From positions 16,975,246 to 17,039,245 of the forward strand of contig OW203773.1 in assembly GCA_934045905.1 (NCBI GenBank): a DNA stretch of 64,000 nt. The letters are read 5' to 3'. The DNA is from Leuctra nigra (lineage: Eukaryota; Arthropoda; Insecta; Plecoptera; Leuctridae). Below, piece by piece: positions 30,814-41,683 of this stretch. A program made the position numbers and the translations under genes. Below the pieces are notes generated by a model that was not told the DNA's origin, made no database searches, and was given only the letters and a program-made list of their open reading frames with translations. Within the stretch, counting starts at the first letter, position 1. Each line of letters opens with the position of its first letter.

Positions 30814-33571
30814 GTGAGTACAACAGGTGGTGCATGCGACCTGGACGAGGTCAACGACGACGAGTTCCCCGGGAGTCCCGGCAGGAGGCGCCAGCAGAGC
30901 AGTCGGGGCCTGTGGGAGTGTCTGCTGGGGTGTCGCTACAAGGTGGACCAGCAGCTAGCTAGGAGGAGGGTGAGTACAACAGGTGGTGCATGCGACCTGG
31001 ACGAGGTCAACGACGACGAGTTCCCCGGGAGTCCCGGCAGGAGGCGCCAGCAGAGCAGTCGCGGCCTGTGGGAGTGTCTGCTGGGGTGTCGCTACAAGGT
31101 GGACCAGCAGCTAGCTAGGAGGAGGGTGAGTACAACAGGTGGTGCATGCGACCTGGACGAGGTCAACGACGACGAGTTCCCCGGGAGTCCCGGCAGGAGG
31201 CGCCAGCAGAGCAGTCGCGGCCTGTGGGAGTGTCTGCTGGGGTGTCGCTACAAGGTGGACCAGCAGCTAGCTAGGAGGAGGGTGAGTACAACAGGTGGTG
31301 CATGCGACCTGGACGAGGTCAACGACGACGAGTTCCCCGGGAGTCCCGGCAGGAGGCGCCAGCAGAGCAGTCGGGGGCTGTGGGAGTGTCTGCTGGGGTG
31401 TCGCTACAAGGTGGACCAGCAGCTAGCTAGGAGGAGGGTGAGTACAACAGGTGGTGCATGCGACCTGGACGAGGTCAACGACGACGAGTTCCCCGGGAGT
31501 CCCGGCAGGAGGCAGAGCAGTCGGGGGCTGTGGGAGTGTCTGCTGGGGTGTCGCTACAAGGTGGACCAGCAGCTAGCTAGGAGAAGGGTGAGTACAACAG
31601 GTGGTGCATGCGACCTGGACGAGGTCAACGACGACGAGGTCCCCCGGGAGTCCCGGCAGGAGGCAGAGCAGTCGGGGCCTGTGGGAGTGCCTGCTGGGGT
31701 GTCGCTACAAGGTGGACCAGCAGCTAGCTAGGAGGAGGGTGAGTACAACAGGTGGTGCATGCGACCTGGACGAGGTCAACGACGACGAGTTCCCCGGGAG
31801 TCCCGGCAGGAAGCAGAGCAGTCAGGGCCTGTGGGAGTGTCTGCTGGGGTGTCGCTACAAGGTGGACCAGCAGCTAGCTAGGAGGAGGGTGAGTACAACA
31901 AGTGGTGCATGCGACCTGGACGAGTTCAACGACGACGAGTTCCCCGGGAGTCCCGGCAGGAGGCGCCAGCAGAGCAGTCGGGGGCTGTGGGAGTGTCTGC
32001 TGGGGTGTCGCTACAAGGTGGACCAGCAGCTAGCTAGGAGGAGGGTGAGTACAACAGGTGGTGCATGCGACCTGGACGCGTTCAACGACGACGAGTTCCC
32101 CGGGAGTCCCGGCAGGAGGCGCCAGCAGAGCAGTCGGGGGCTGTGGGAGTGTCTGCTGGGGTGTCGCTACAAGGTGGACCAGCAGCTAGCTAGGAGGAGG
32201 GTGAGTACAACAGGTGGTGCATGCGACCTGGACGAGTTCAACGACGACGAGTTCCCCGGGAGTCCCGGCAGGAGGCGCCAGCAGAGCAGTCGGGGGCTGT
32301 GGGAGTGTCTGCTGGGGTGTCGCTACAAGGTCGACCAGCAGCTAGCTAGGAGGAGGGTGAGTACAACAGGTGGTGCATGCGACCTGGACGAGGTCAACGA
32401 CGACGAGTTCCCCGGGAGTCCCGGCAGGAAGCAGAGCAGTCGGGGCCTGTGGGAGTGCCTGCTGGGGTGTCGCTACAAGGTGGACCAGCAGCTAGCTAGG
32501 AGGAGGATGAGTACAACAGGTGGTGCATGCGACCTGGACGAGGTCAACGACGACGAGTTCCCCGGGAGTCCCGGCAGGAAGCAGAGCAGTCGGGGCCTGT
32601 GGGAGTGTCTGCTGGGGTGTCGCTACAAGGTGGACCAGCAGCTAGCTAGGAGGAGGGTGAGTACAACAGGTGGTGCATGCGACCTGGACGAGGTCAACGA
32701 CGACGAGTTCCCCGGGAGTCCCGGCAGGAAGCAGAGCAGTCGCGGCCTGTGGGAGTGTCTGCTGGGGTGTCGCTACAAGGTGGACCAGCAGCTAGCTAGG
32801 AGGAGGGTGAGTACAACAGGTGGTGCATGCGACCTGGACGAGGTCAACGACGACGAGTTCCCCGGGAGTCCCGGCAGGAAGCAGAGCAGTCGGGGCCTGT
32901 GGGAGTGTCTGCTGGGGTGTCGCTACAAGATGGACCAGCAGCTAGCTAGGAGGAGGGTGAGTACAACAGGTGGTGCATGCGACCTGGACGAGGTCAACGA
33001 CGACGAGTTCCCCGGGAGTCCCGGCAGGAGGCAGAGCAGTCGCGGCCTGTGGACGTGTCTGCTGAAGTGTCGCTACAAGGTGGACCAGCAGCTAGCTAGG
33101 AGGAGGGTGAGTACAACAGGTGGTGCATGCGACCTGGACGAGGTCAACGACGACGAGTTCCCCGGGAGTCCCGGCAGGAGGCAGAGCAGTCGGGGGCTGT
33201 GGAAGTGTCTGCTGGGGTGTCGCTACAAGGTGGACCAGCAGCTAGCTAGGAGGAGGGTGAGTACAACAGGTGGTGCATGCGACCTGGACGAGGTCAACGA
33301 CGACGAGTTCCCCGGGAGTCCCGGCAGGAGGCAGAGCAGTCGGGGGCTGTGGAAGTGTCTGCTGGGGTGTCGCTACAAGGTGGACCAGCAGCTAGCTAGG
33401 AGGAGGGTGAGTACAACAGGTGGTGCATGCGACCTGGACGAGGTCAACGACGACGAGTTCCCCGGGAGTCCCGGCAGGAGGCGGAGCAGTCGCGGCCTGT
33501 GGGAGTGTCTGCTGGGATGTCGCTACAAGGTGGACCAGCAGCTAGCTAGGAGAAGTGTGAGTACAACAGGT
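30681..33571 (+). repeat. Tandem array of exon plus 5' splice site, 19 donor-bearing units
   Basis: The founder exon's distal part (CGACCTG onward), its GTGAGT donor and the first intron bases (ACAACAGGT) are repeated head to tail, joined through an 8-bp filler GGTGCATG. Donors lie at 30814, 30970, 31126, 31282, 31438, 31588, 31739, 31889, 32045, 32201, 32357, 32507, 32657, 32807, 32957, 33107, 33257, 33407 and 33557. Steps are 156 bp (with RRRQQSS) or 150 bp (RRQSS or RKQSS) except 151 bp into donor 7, a frameshift. Donor 12 is ATGAGT. Copies are almost identical, so expansion or homogenisation is recent. Units read through without stops: 50-52 residues including VSTTGGACDLDEVNDDEF. Confidence 0.95.
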
Positions 33572-33639
33572 ACAACTTTAACACCATAACATATACACTT
33601 CGTTTATAAATAAATACCAACACCCATCAAATAAAAAGT

Positions 33640-33885
33640 CTTAAAATTACACTGAAAAGTTGTGATATATCCATAATGGGTTTAGTCAAAACTTCATTTA
33701 AAAAATCTCTTTTTAAAAATAGTATAGAAGTTTAGGCCAGAAATATATAAAAATACCTATCAATATAAAATTTACCTATAGGAAAACGAAACGTCAAGTA
33801 GCATTTGATTTTTTAAATAAAGTTTGGACTTTGCCCATTTTTCATCACTACTTTTCTGTGCTGAATCTTTAGTGCTGAATTTTAT
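33640..33885. mobile_element. Decayed relative of the foldback at 18768
   Basis: CACTGAAAAGTTGTGATAT, GTCAAAACTTCATTT and the reverse TTTAAATAAAGTTTGGACTT match that family's arms with many changes. Confidence 0.6.
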
Positions 33886-34000
33886 ACATCTTACGATTTC
33901 GTTGTGCTTTTGTAGTACCCTCGAAACCCCATCAGCTGGTGTATTGAATACAACGGTTCTCGTCAGATCACCGAGGTTTGGCATCATCAAGACAGGAAGT

Positions 34001-34280
34001 ACGGAACAGGTTGGGTGAGTGGTTAACGCTCTGAACTTGTATTCCGGAGGCCAGGATTCGATTCCCGCGGCCGTTCCCTGATTGGGTTTTTTCGTGGTAT
34101 TCCCTCAGTCGACCGGCAAATGCTGGGAAGGTACCCTATATTAATAGGCCACGACCGCCTCCTTCCCACCTTCCATCCTTACCTACTCTTCACCATCATC
34201 TCCCAATCATCATCATAACCATTCATCCGTCGCCATTAGCCTCGCTGCAGAACAGTGCGCCGTTAAGCCCCAGAAAAAAG
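34001..34280 (+). mobile_element. tRNA-derived SINE, full-length reference copy
   Basis: The head GGTTGGGTGAGTGGTTAACG (A-box-like) and GGATTCGATTCCCGCGG (B-box) is tRNA-derived. The body runs through GGCAAATGCTGGGAAGGTAC, GGCCACGACCGCCTCCTTCC, an ATCATC-rich segment and CTGCAGAACAGTGCGCCGTT to an A-rich tail. At least nine other copies or fragments in the window define the family. Confidence 0.85.
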
Positions 34281-34492
34281 GTATGTAGTTGGATGGGTGA
34301 CCATTTAACTCGGTCCTGCCAGTTGCTGCCGTTGTTCCAGAGAGACTGGGGTGTTTGGGGGTTAGTGTGACGACCTCCCTCCACCTGTTATCAGTCTCTC
34401 GACGGCGCGGGTTGTGGAGGTCCAAGCTGTGGAGGCAAAGATTTCGTAAATGGGAGAAAAATTATTTTTATAAAACTACAGTTTTACATTTA

Positions 34493-35250
34493 TTAAGGTG
34501 GCTGGATCGATCGAGATCATAGTCTCAGATCTTCATAATTTTGTGTGTACTTATTGATAACCATGCCATACACAATCCCTGAAAAAATTAAACACTTCTC
34601 GTATCTACTTTCTGAGATAATTTGAGTTTCCTCCCCCATGTTATCTTATGGCAGCCAAGTAAAATCGTGTCATTTTTAAGCTAAAATGGAGTTCTTATCT
34701 TTTTGTATTGTTAGATTTTACCAAAAAACTTTTTTTCTGGTAGACATATGGACATACTATCAGGAAAAAAATTGAAAACAATACCAACGTGTGCTATTTT
34801 AAAAGTTATTAACTAAATTCGAAATGATTTCCTTTACCTCCCATGCTAAGGTTTTGATCATTCTCAAAAGACATTTCGAGTGATCGCGCCACTTAACATT
34901 GGAGGTATAGGGAAATCATTTCGAATTTGGTTAATAACTTTTAAAATAGCACACGTTGGTATTGTTCTCAATTTTTTTCTTGATAGTATGTCCATATGTC
35001 TACCAGAAAAAATGTTTTTTGTTAAAATCTAACGATACAAAAAGCTTAGAACTCCATTTTAGCTTAAAAATGACACGATTTTACTTGGCTGTCATAAGAT
35101 AACATGGGGGAGAAAACTCAAATTATCTCAGAAACTAGACACGAGAAGTGTTTAATTTTTTCAGGGATTGTGTATGGCATGGTTATCAATAAGTACACAC
35201 AAAATTATGAAGATCTGAGACTATGATATCGATCGATCCAACCACCTTAA
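34493..35250. mobile_element. Large TTAA foldback (758 bp)
   Basis: TTAAGGTGGCTGGATCGATC and GATCGATCCAACCACCTTAA end two arms of about 350 bp that are nearly perfect inverted copies (for example TATGGCATGGTTATCAATAA and its complement). Centre near 34870. TTAA at both ends. Noncoding; near-perfect arms imply recent activity. It lies inside the intron between the array and the next rapsyn-like exon. Confidence 0.9.
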
Positions 35251-35674
35251 GTGAATTGAATGGTTGATCCATTGATCCAACTATATTATGTTTTCAAATG
35301 TCATTCACCATAGTTCTGGGGTGAAATTGGGGTCTTGAAAACTGTTAAAAAACTGTAAAAAATGTTCGATTTTTTAATTCGAAATAGATCATATTTACTG
35401 TTAATTTATCCTTCATTTTACTGATGTAATAGCTGTCAGAACACAGTATGTATACTACACTTCTAAATTAGAGTTCTATTTGTATAAATAAGTAAGTTAT
35501 TAAAGTTTTTGTCACAGTCAATTTACGTCCCATTTTAAGAAGTCTTTGCCAGAAAAATTCTCGCTACCTACCGTGTTTCCTCTCCTCCCTTCTCTGCATC
35601 ATTAACATCCAACTAAAATGGCTTCCCCCTGCATTTACATCCCTCTAATACTCATCCCGGTGTGTTGATTGCAG

Positions 35675-35826
35675 GTGGAACAAGGCCTAAGACTATACAA
35701 TCAACACAAGCAACAAGCGGCGGTGAGAAAATGGCGGAGCGCGTTGAAGAGAATACGGAAGAGAGACGACAAGTTCACACTGCTGGGATATCTCTTCCAA
35801 GCCTACATGGACTGGGGGAAATACAG
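35675..35826 (+). CDS. Rapsyn-like TPR protein, downstream exon
   Basis: Acceptor TTGATTGCAG ends at 35674; donor GTAGGA begins at 35827. The 152-nt exon reads VEQGLRLYNQHKQQAAVRKW, then RSALKRIRKRDDKF and TLLGYLFQAYMDWGKYR, ending in phase 2. This matches the helix pair of a tetratricopeptide repeat and aligns with the rapsyn N-terminus (GLQLY..., LGCLVTAHSEMGRYKEM). Rapsyn anchors receptors to the cytoskeleton at synapses. Later exons are not found by eye in the remaining sequence, so the gene either continues in long introns or beyond the window. The intron upstream is 4.9 kb from the first donor or 2.1 kb from the last. Confidence 0.75.
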
Positions 35827-35922
35827 GTAGGAACATTACAAAGTATAAGATGCATGTTTAATTGAACGAGAAACACGCTTCTTCACAGCAATTTTAAATA
35901 TATTCTTCAAATTAAAATCCAT

Positions 35923-36312
35923 TTAAGAGGGCTTAGTAGTGAGCGTGGATTTGAAGAGTTTTTAATCGATTTTTATCAATATCTTTTACCAATGTAGTTG
36001 TTAACATAACAGATCTTTGTACGAGTATTTAGAACTGTTCAATGAAAATAATTTCATAGTTTGGAATAAGTTATTGGTTTTATGTTGTCCAACAGATGTT
36101 TAGTACCATAATTTTACTAATTTTCGGGCACTAAAAGTCTGTAGGACAAAGTAAATCTAACAAACCATTACAAGCTTAGGAATTATTTTCATTGAACTGT
36201 TCTAAATACTCGTACAAAACCCTATTTTTTTAACAATTACATTGGTTAAAGATATTGATAAAAATCGATTAAAAAACTCTTCAAGGTCAAACTCACTACC
36301 CAGCCGTCCTAA
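35923..36312. mobile_element. TTAA foldback family B, copy 4
   Basis: Starts TTAAGAGGGCTTAGTAGTGA and ends CACTACCCAGCCGTCCTAA (final TTAA mutated to CTAA). It lies 97 bp after the rapsyn-like exon, in the following intron. Confidence 0.85.
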
Positions 36313-36485
36313 CACTTTCAGGTCATACCAGAGTAATGTACTACCGTGTACGGTATTATTTAGAAAAATAAACGTGAAATTGTCGCTAATACATGACTTT
36401 TTAAAATTCTGTTAGTGCGAAAAAAAATGTGAAAAAACTTTAAAGAACCATGCTTTTCTTCCCTTACATCTCTTCTTCGGAATCG
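36311..36485. mobile_element. Half-copy of the foldback at 3466
   Basis: AACACTTTCAGGTCATACCA, GGTATTATTTAG and TTTTTAAAATTCTG follow the order of that element's right arm, degraded. Confidence 0.5.
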
Positions 36486-36486
36486 T

Positions 36487-36682
36487 TGCCAGGGGACCTA
36501 TTTTTAACATCATTCGAGTGAATTCCACACGGATTCGAGTCGATGACATCCGAGTGACGTCAGAGCGAACGAAACACCATTCAAGCCTCCACGTCAGTGT
36601 GTTATATTGCTCGGTCTGACGTCATATAGAATCGAATTCGTATTGAAATTGACTCGAACGATCTCAAAAGTTCGTCCCCAGA
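36487..36682. mobile_element. Foldback MITE (196 bp)
   Basis: AGGGGACCTATTTTTAACAT at the left is an imperfect complement of GATCTCAAAAGTTCGTCCCC at the right; TGACGTCAGA and TCTGACGTCA also pair. Confidence 0.65.
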
Positions 36683-36996
36683 GGAGCAATCGGCGAAATA
36701 TGTCATTTGAACCGCGCGGAAACGGAAATGGCTGTATTGAAATGCTGCATAGGAGAGTAGTTTTCAGGATCAAATAAGAACGAATTTCTCTGGCGGAGTC
36801 TGGTGAAAAAGTGATCAATTTATCGGCTTATCTGTGAACAACACGCAAAACAAAAACGTGTAAAATACGCGACACCTCTACACCTAACTGGTTTGAGACC
36901 TAAAAGAAGGAATAAGCGTAAGTTATTGAAATGTTTGTTTATCTTCTAACTTCTTTTGAGAGGAGAGCAAGCAATTGATAATTGTCTCCTTACATA

Positions 36997-37147
36997 GGCC
37001 CCTGCACTGCGATCGTAACTTTGCTGGACAAACGATCGACAACTCTTATGGGAGATTAGCATTGACTCAACTTTGATATCGATCGACTATGACGTGTCAA
37101 TGTTATTCTCCCATAAGAGTTGTCGATCGACTGTTGACAAAAGTTAT
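36997..37147. mobile_element. Small hairpin MITE, interrupted near its right end
   Basis: CGATCGACAACTCTTATGGG and CCCATAAGAGTTGTCGATCG form a perfect stem, and TAACTTTGCTGGACAAAC pairs imperfectly with GTTGACAAAAGTTA. The expected right terminus, TACGATCCCAGAGCTG, appears only after the retrotransposon, at 39453-39470. Confidence 0.7.
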
Positions 37148-39102
37148 ATACACACTACAGAAACGATTTTTTAAAAATAATACACAAAAAATACAAAAAG
37201 ATTTACAGGAAAACAGTTCGATCTGCTAAGGCAAGAGAGATAAACCATAAAATTTTAGAAAAGAAAGGCATAGAAAGAATCAAAACAGTTTGGGACATAA
37301 TAAAGAAACATACCAACAATACAAAGAAAGGGAATGCAAAAAACATAGAACTAATTCAGAATAATCAAGTTATAAAGGATCCAAAACAAGTATCAAACAT
37401 TATGAATCGTGACTTTGCTAACATGACAGAGAAAATAACAGAGAAAATCAAAACAACCAAAAACTCATACCAAGAACACTTAAATCATACAAAAAAACCA
37501 ACTAAATCACTCTATTTTGGGCTTACTTCAGAAACGGAAATTAAATATGTAGCTTCGAGGTTAAAAAACACTAGAGCGAGTGGAGTTGATAACCTACCAA
37601 CCGTGATACTAAAAAAGTCTATAAATGAAATAGCAAAGCCCCTATCACATATCTTCAATGTCTGCATAGAAAAAGGAATATTCCCAGAGAAATTAAAAGT
37701 TGCAAAAATTATTCCAATACATAAAAAGGGAGATAGCAGATTAACAGAAAACTATAGACCAATCTCTATTTTACCCTCTATCTCCAAAATATTAGAAAAA
37801 ATTATGCACAATAGAATTTCATATTATCTAGAAAAAGAAAAAATAATATCGGAGAGCCAAAGCGGATTCAGAAAAAATAGGGCAACAACTAACACGATGG
37901 AGCATTTCATAGAAAATACAGTAAAAGGTCTCGAAAGTGAAGAACTAACTACTGGTGTCTTCTGTGACCTATCAAAAGCTTTCGATAGTATAAACCATTC
38001 AATTTTAATAAATAAACTAGAATATTACGGAATAAGAGGGGTACCACTTGAACTAATCAAATCATATATAACAGGAAGAATGCAACATATAGAAATAACT
38101 TCGACTAATAAACAAAATATAGAAAGTAAAATCCTTTCCGATCAGATTGAAATAACAAGTGGCGTCCCACAAGGATCCATACTTGGACCACTCCTATTTA
38201 TAGTCTATGTAAATGATCTTGCTGATAATATTAGTGAAGCGGAAATATTTGCGGATGATACTAACCTAACAATAAAAGGTAGAACCAAAGAGAAACTACA
38301 AGAAAATTTTCATAAAACACTTAGTAACACAATAACATGGTTCAATAATAACTACTTATTGCTGAATACAAGCAAAACAAACTACATACATTTCAACATA
38401 AAAAATAACACGGAATCCTTCAAAATTAATACGATGTTGAATGAAAATAGCACAGAAATAAACCAAGTACAGGAAATCAAATTCCTTGGAATAGTAATAG
38501 ACGCAAACTTGAACTGGAAGAGCCATTGTAACAAACTTGTGAACAAACTTCACTCGGCATACTTTTCGATCAAATCAATAAAAATTCTAACAAACATTGA
38601 AACAACAAAATTAGTTTATTATAGTAACTTCGAATCTCACATGAGATATGGAATCCAATTCTGGGGCAATTCAACAGATGCCCACAAAATATTTGCCATT
38701 CAAAGAAAAACAATAAGAACCATTTTTGATCTTCGCCAACCAAAAAATACTTACAGGAAGCCTGATTGCAAACCAGTTTTCATAAAAGAAAAGATATTAA
38801 CATTCCCATCTTTATACATTTTAGAATCTATTTTACTTATAAAAAAGAACAAAGTAATGTCCACAAACAATGACATACACAATCATAACACAAGACAGGG
38901 AGCGAACATTCACACAAACCACCATCGGACAAAATGTACTCAAAATAATTCAACCTACATCAACTCACTGCTCTACAATGCTCTGCCACTCTCTCTTAAG
39001 GACAAAAATATCAGCTTCACTGAATTTAAACACAAACTTAAAATTCTCTTAACAGACAAAGCCTATTATTCTGTAGATGAATATATGCAGGACAAGAACT
39101 GA
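37139..39102 (+). CDS. Reverse transcriptase of a non-LTR retrotransposon (truncated)
   Basis: Copies its own RNA at a nicked target in intact elements. From the ATG at 37402 (566 codons) the RT motifs appear in order: RPISILPSISKILEK (119-133), SGFRKNRATT (154-163), CDLSKAFDSINH (188-199), SGVPQGSILGPLL (253-265) and FADDTNL (283-289), the catalytic aspartates being in DLSKAFD and FADD. The same frame extends upstream to 37139 without a stop, encoding a linker before the RT. The endonuclease half is missing, so it is not autonomous. The C-terminal part has the Arg/Lys/Asn-rich composition common in this group. It ends at TGA 39100-39102. The frame is intact, indicating youth. AT-rich codon use differs from the host genes. 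Confidence 0.93.
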
Positions 39103-39409
39103 GGCGTCAGTTGTCAAATTCATTTTGACTTAGTATTTTATTTTATGTTAAGTATACTTCATTACCTACTATATTTAATTATTAATAAACTGTACAAAAT
39201 ATGCAACTAAACATAAGTTACTTTTAAGATACCTACTTGATAAGGAGATCATCAATATTTATAACCCCATATTCATATGTACATAATATTCTTTCCATGC
39301 TAATCTTAAGATTACTTTCCATACACCTGCACACTGATACTTGTATCATAGGGTATTATATTTGTTAAAATGCTACATCTGTAATGTAATAACAAATTTG
39401 GAAATAAAA

Positions 39410-39452
<43 letters not shown>
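37148..39452 (+). mobile_element. 5'-truncated non-LTR retrotransposon with (CTA)14 tail
   Basis: The coding frame is already open at the 5' junction (37141 onward) with no upstream endonuclease domain, so the element is truncated. The 3' end is a short UTR and (CTA)14 at 39411-39452. It is inserted in the small hairpin MITE; TATAC occurs at both junctions and may be the target duplication. Clade looks CR1/Jockey-like, an inference from the motifs. Confidence 0.85.
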
Positions 39453-39471
39453 TACGATCCCAGAGCTGTAC

Positions 39472-39799
39472 TTGGTGATAATATTTCCTGAATATCGCTA
39501 TAACATTTGAATTATTCAAGTTATGAAATATGTGAAAAATAATTATTAGTGTAGCTAATTTTTTAGTCGACCTTACAACAAATTTTAGCGACAATATTTG
39601 TGCCCAATATCGTGGAAAATCGGAAAATAGAGAATTTTCAGGTTTTTCATGAGTTTGAGCACAAATATTGTCATTAAGTGTTGTTGTTTATATTGTACAG
39701 GTCGGCTAAAAAATTAGCTACATTAGCTAATTATTTTTAACATATTTCATAACTTGAATGTTTCAAAAGTTGTAGAGATTTCCGAAATATTATCACCAA
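39472..39799. mobile_element. Foldback MITE (328 bp)
   Basis: TTGGTGATAATATTTC and GAAATATTATCACCAA are terminal inverted repeats. Inner segments such as AGCTAATTTTTTAG and CTAAAAAATTAGCT also pair. Confidence 0.8.
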
Positions 39800-40480
39800 T
39801 GTTTACCTTTTAGTGCAGCCGCAGCTTTATATTTTTCTTCATTTATCGTTTTTTTAAAGTTTATTTTCAGTTCATATTGGTTTATGGTTTAGATTGTGTG
39901 TGCAAATGTTCAGAACTGTGTGAACTGTGCAATGCAGACAAACGGTGAAAGTAACAAAAGCAACAAGTAATTTATTACAGATTTACGATGCTTCTATTCG
40001 CACATAGTTTCCGCTCGGCCCGGTTTGCGTTGTATTTATTTGCATTATAAATACATTTGAAATTGAATGGATGACTGTGATATGTCATGGCTTAGAAGGC
40101 ACTAGGTAGTCAGGTAATATTCATACTCAGCAAAAGAGACCAACATAATGATCTCTCTCTAAATGAAAGTAAAAGCTGAAGTACATTTGCTCGATATTAA
40201 GTTACACACTTTAAATTTGGAATCATCAAGCTCTAGGTATCAATTATTGACTGAACTCCGTAAATGGATTTAAGAAACGGTATTCTTGTCGAGTGATGTC
40301 ACTTTTATCATCAACCAACAACGATGTTGCCATGGTTACAAGAAAATATGACACCAGTTGACGAATACTTTGTCCAGCCAAAATGTCCACTAAATTTAAA
40401 TTTCATATTATGAATGAAAATTTTCTCTTTTGGATGTTAAAATATTGTGTTTTACCATCGTGCAGTTTCTTTCAAAAGTT
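39800..40480. other. Unassigned AT-rich stretch
   Basis: Nothing recognised. Confidence 0.4.
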
Positions 40481-40489
40481 GTGCGTTAA

Positions 40490-40875
40490 CTTTTGTTTGC
40501 ATATTCCCTGATTCTGAATAACTAATGTCACTATTACAAAGATGATTGGACGAAGAAAGACTAGCTTTGTAACCTTCTGATATGAAGGTATAGGGAAAGA
40601 ACGATATAAGTCACATTCGGATGAAACTGAGATAAACGAAGTTTTATGTTGAAACTTGGATCTATCTTCCACACAAATCGATATTTCAATTGCGTTTTTC
40701 AAGACTTTGTAGCAATATTTTCTAAAAACCGAGGTTATTCTGAAAGTTCATAAAAATCACTGCAATATTATACACCTTAAACTCATTTTTTCATAAAATG
40801 GACTTAAAGCGTTCTTTCCTTGTACCCTTCAAAATTCATTGAAATTGGCTTTCTCTCTCTATTATCTACTCTGAT
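40490..40875 (-). mobile_element. MITE A remnant containing MITE E
   Basis: Left: ATGTCACTATTACAAAGATG. Right: CATTGAAATTGGC then CTATTATCTACTCTGATG. The middle is the E element at 40586-40828 (AGGTATAGGGAAAGAACG / CGTTCTTTCCTTGTACCCT). Confidence 0.65.
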
Positions 40876-41365
40876 GTATAAAGTGGTCCATTCCACCTGG
40901 CAGTACCTCACATTCCGCAATGTTATTTGAACCCTTGTAAAACCATGTAATAACGCTCTCGGCCGTTATGTTTTTCACCCCATGTTATCTGGAGCTCTCG
41001 ATCAACATACTCCGCTGCAATAACAACCAACTGGGAGAGCTTTACATAATCAATACGCGGAGATTATCGGATCAAACTGGGAGTCGATCTTGCAGCATGT
41101 GCTGGAGATTGACAGATGTGATGGATGCTGCCCGTGGACCATTGGGGGGGATTTCACGGTGCTTTTGATCGATTAGATGAAGTTACGACAGTTTAATCGT
41201 CTTAGAGTGGTACTTTGTATATTTTGTATTTTTTCTTTCTAAATTTTACGATGTTATTTTTTCGAATCGGTGAAGAATATGCAAATAGGTAGTACCTACC
41301 TACTTCTAATTGTTCAAAAAACAATTAATAATTTTTTAGTGTTGTAACTTTGGAAAATTTTAATA
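40876..41365. other. Unique GC-richer segment
   Basis: 40920-41165 is non-repetitive and noncoding with balanced composition; a possible conserved noncoding element. Confidence 0.3.
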
Positions 41366-41367
41366 TA

Positions 41368-41586
41368 GGTACACTCCCCCAAATAATAAACGGTACTTGG
41401 TACAAAACGTATTGGCTGCTGGGCCGGTCCCTTGACAATCGATCCTTGTTATTATCAATGAAATCAGAGCTCACCTAAAAGAGTTAGATAATGCGTTAGC
41501 ACTGACTTCATGGGATGATGCCATCAAACCTTAATCAGTCAATTCATTTTCTTTCGAGTACCGTTTATTATTTGGGGGAGTGTACC
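41368..41586. mobile_element. TA-flanked MITE (219 bp), Tc1/mariner-type
   Basis: GGTACACTCCCCCAAATAAT and ATTATTTGGGGGAGTGTACC are perfect inverted repeats, flanked by TA at 41366-41367 and 41587-41588. The TA duplication is typical of Tc1/mariner elements. A decayed relative lies at 13030. Confidence 0.88.
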
Positions 41587-41683
41587 TAATTTTTTCCCGA
41601 AAATTATGTAAAAATAAATACAAATAAACCTAAAGGTCGTCGCGGCACAAATTTCGACTTGAATGTGGAAAATAACAAATACA

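Noticed and set aside
30681..33571. Tandem array as a CRISPR array or classical satellite
   Set aside because: There are no unique spacers, and the unit is plainly an exon with its donor and 9 bp of intron, continuous with a spliced gene.
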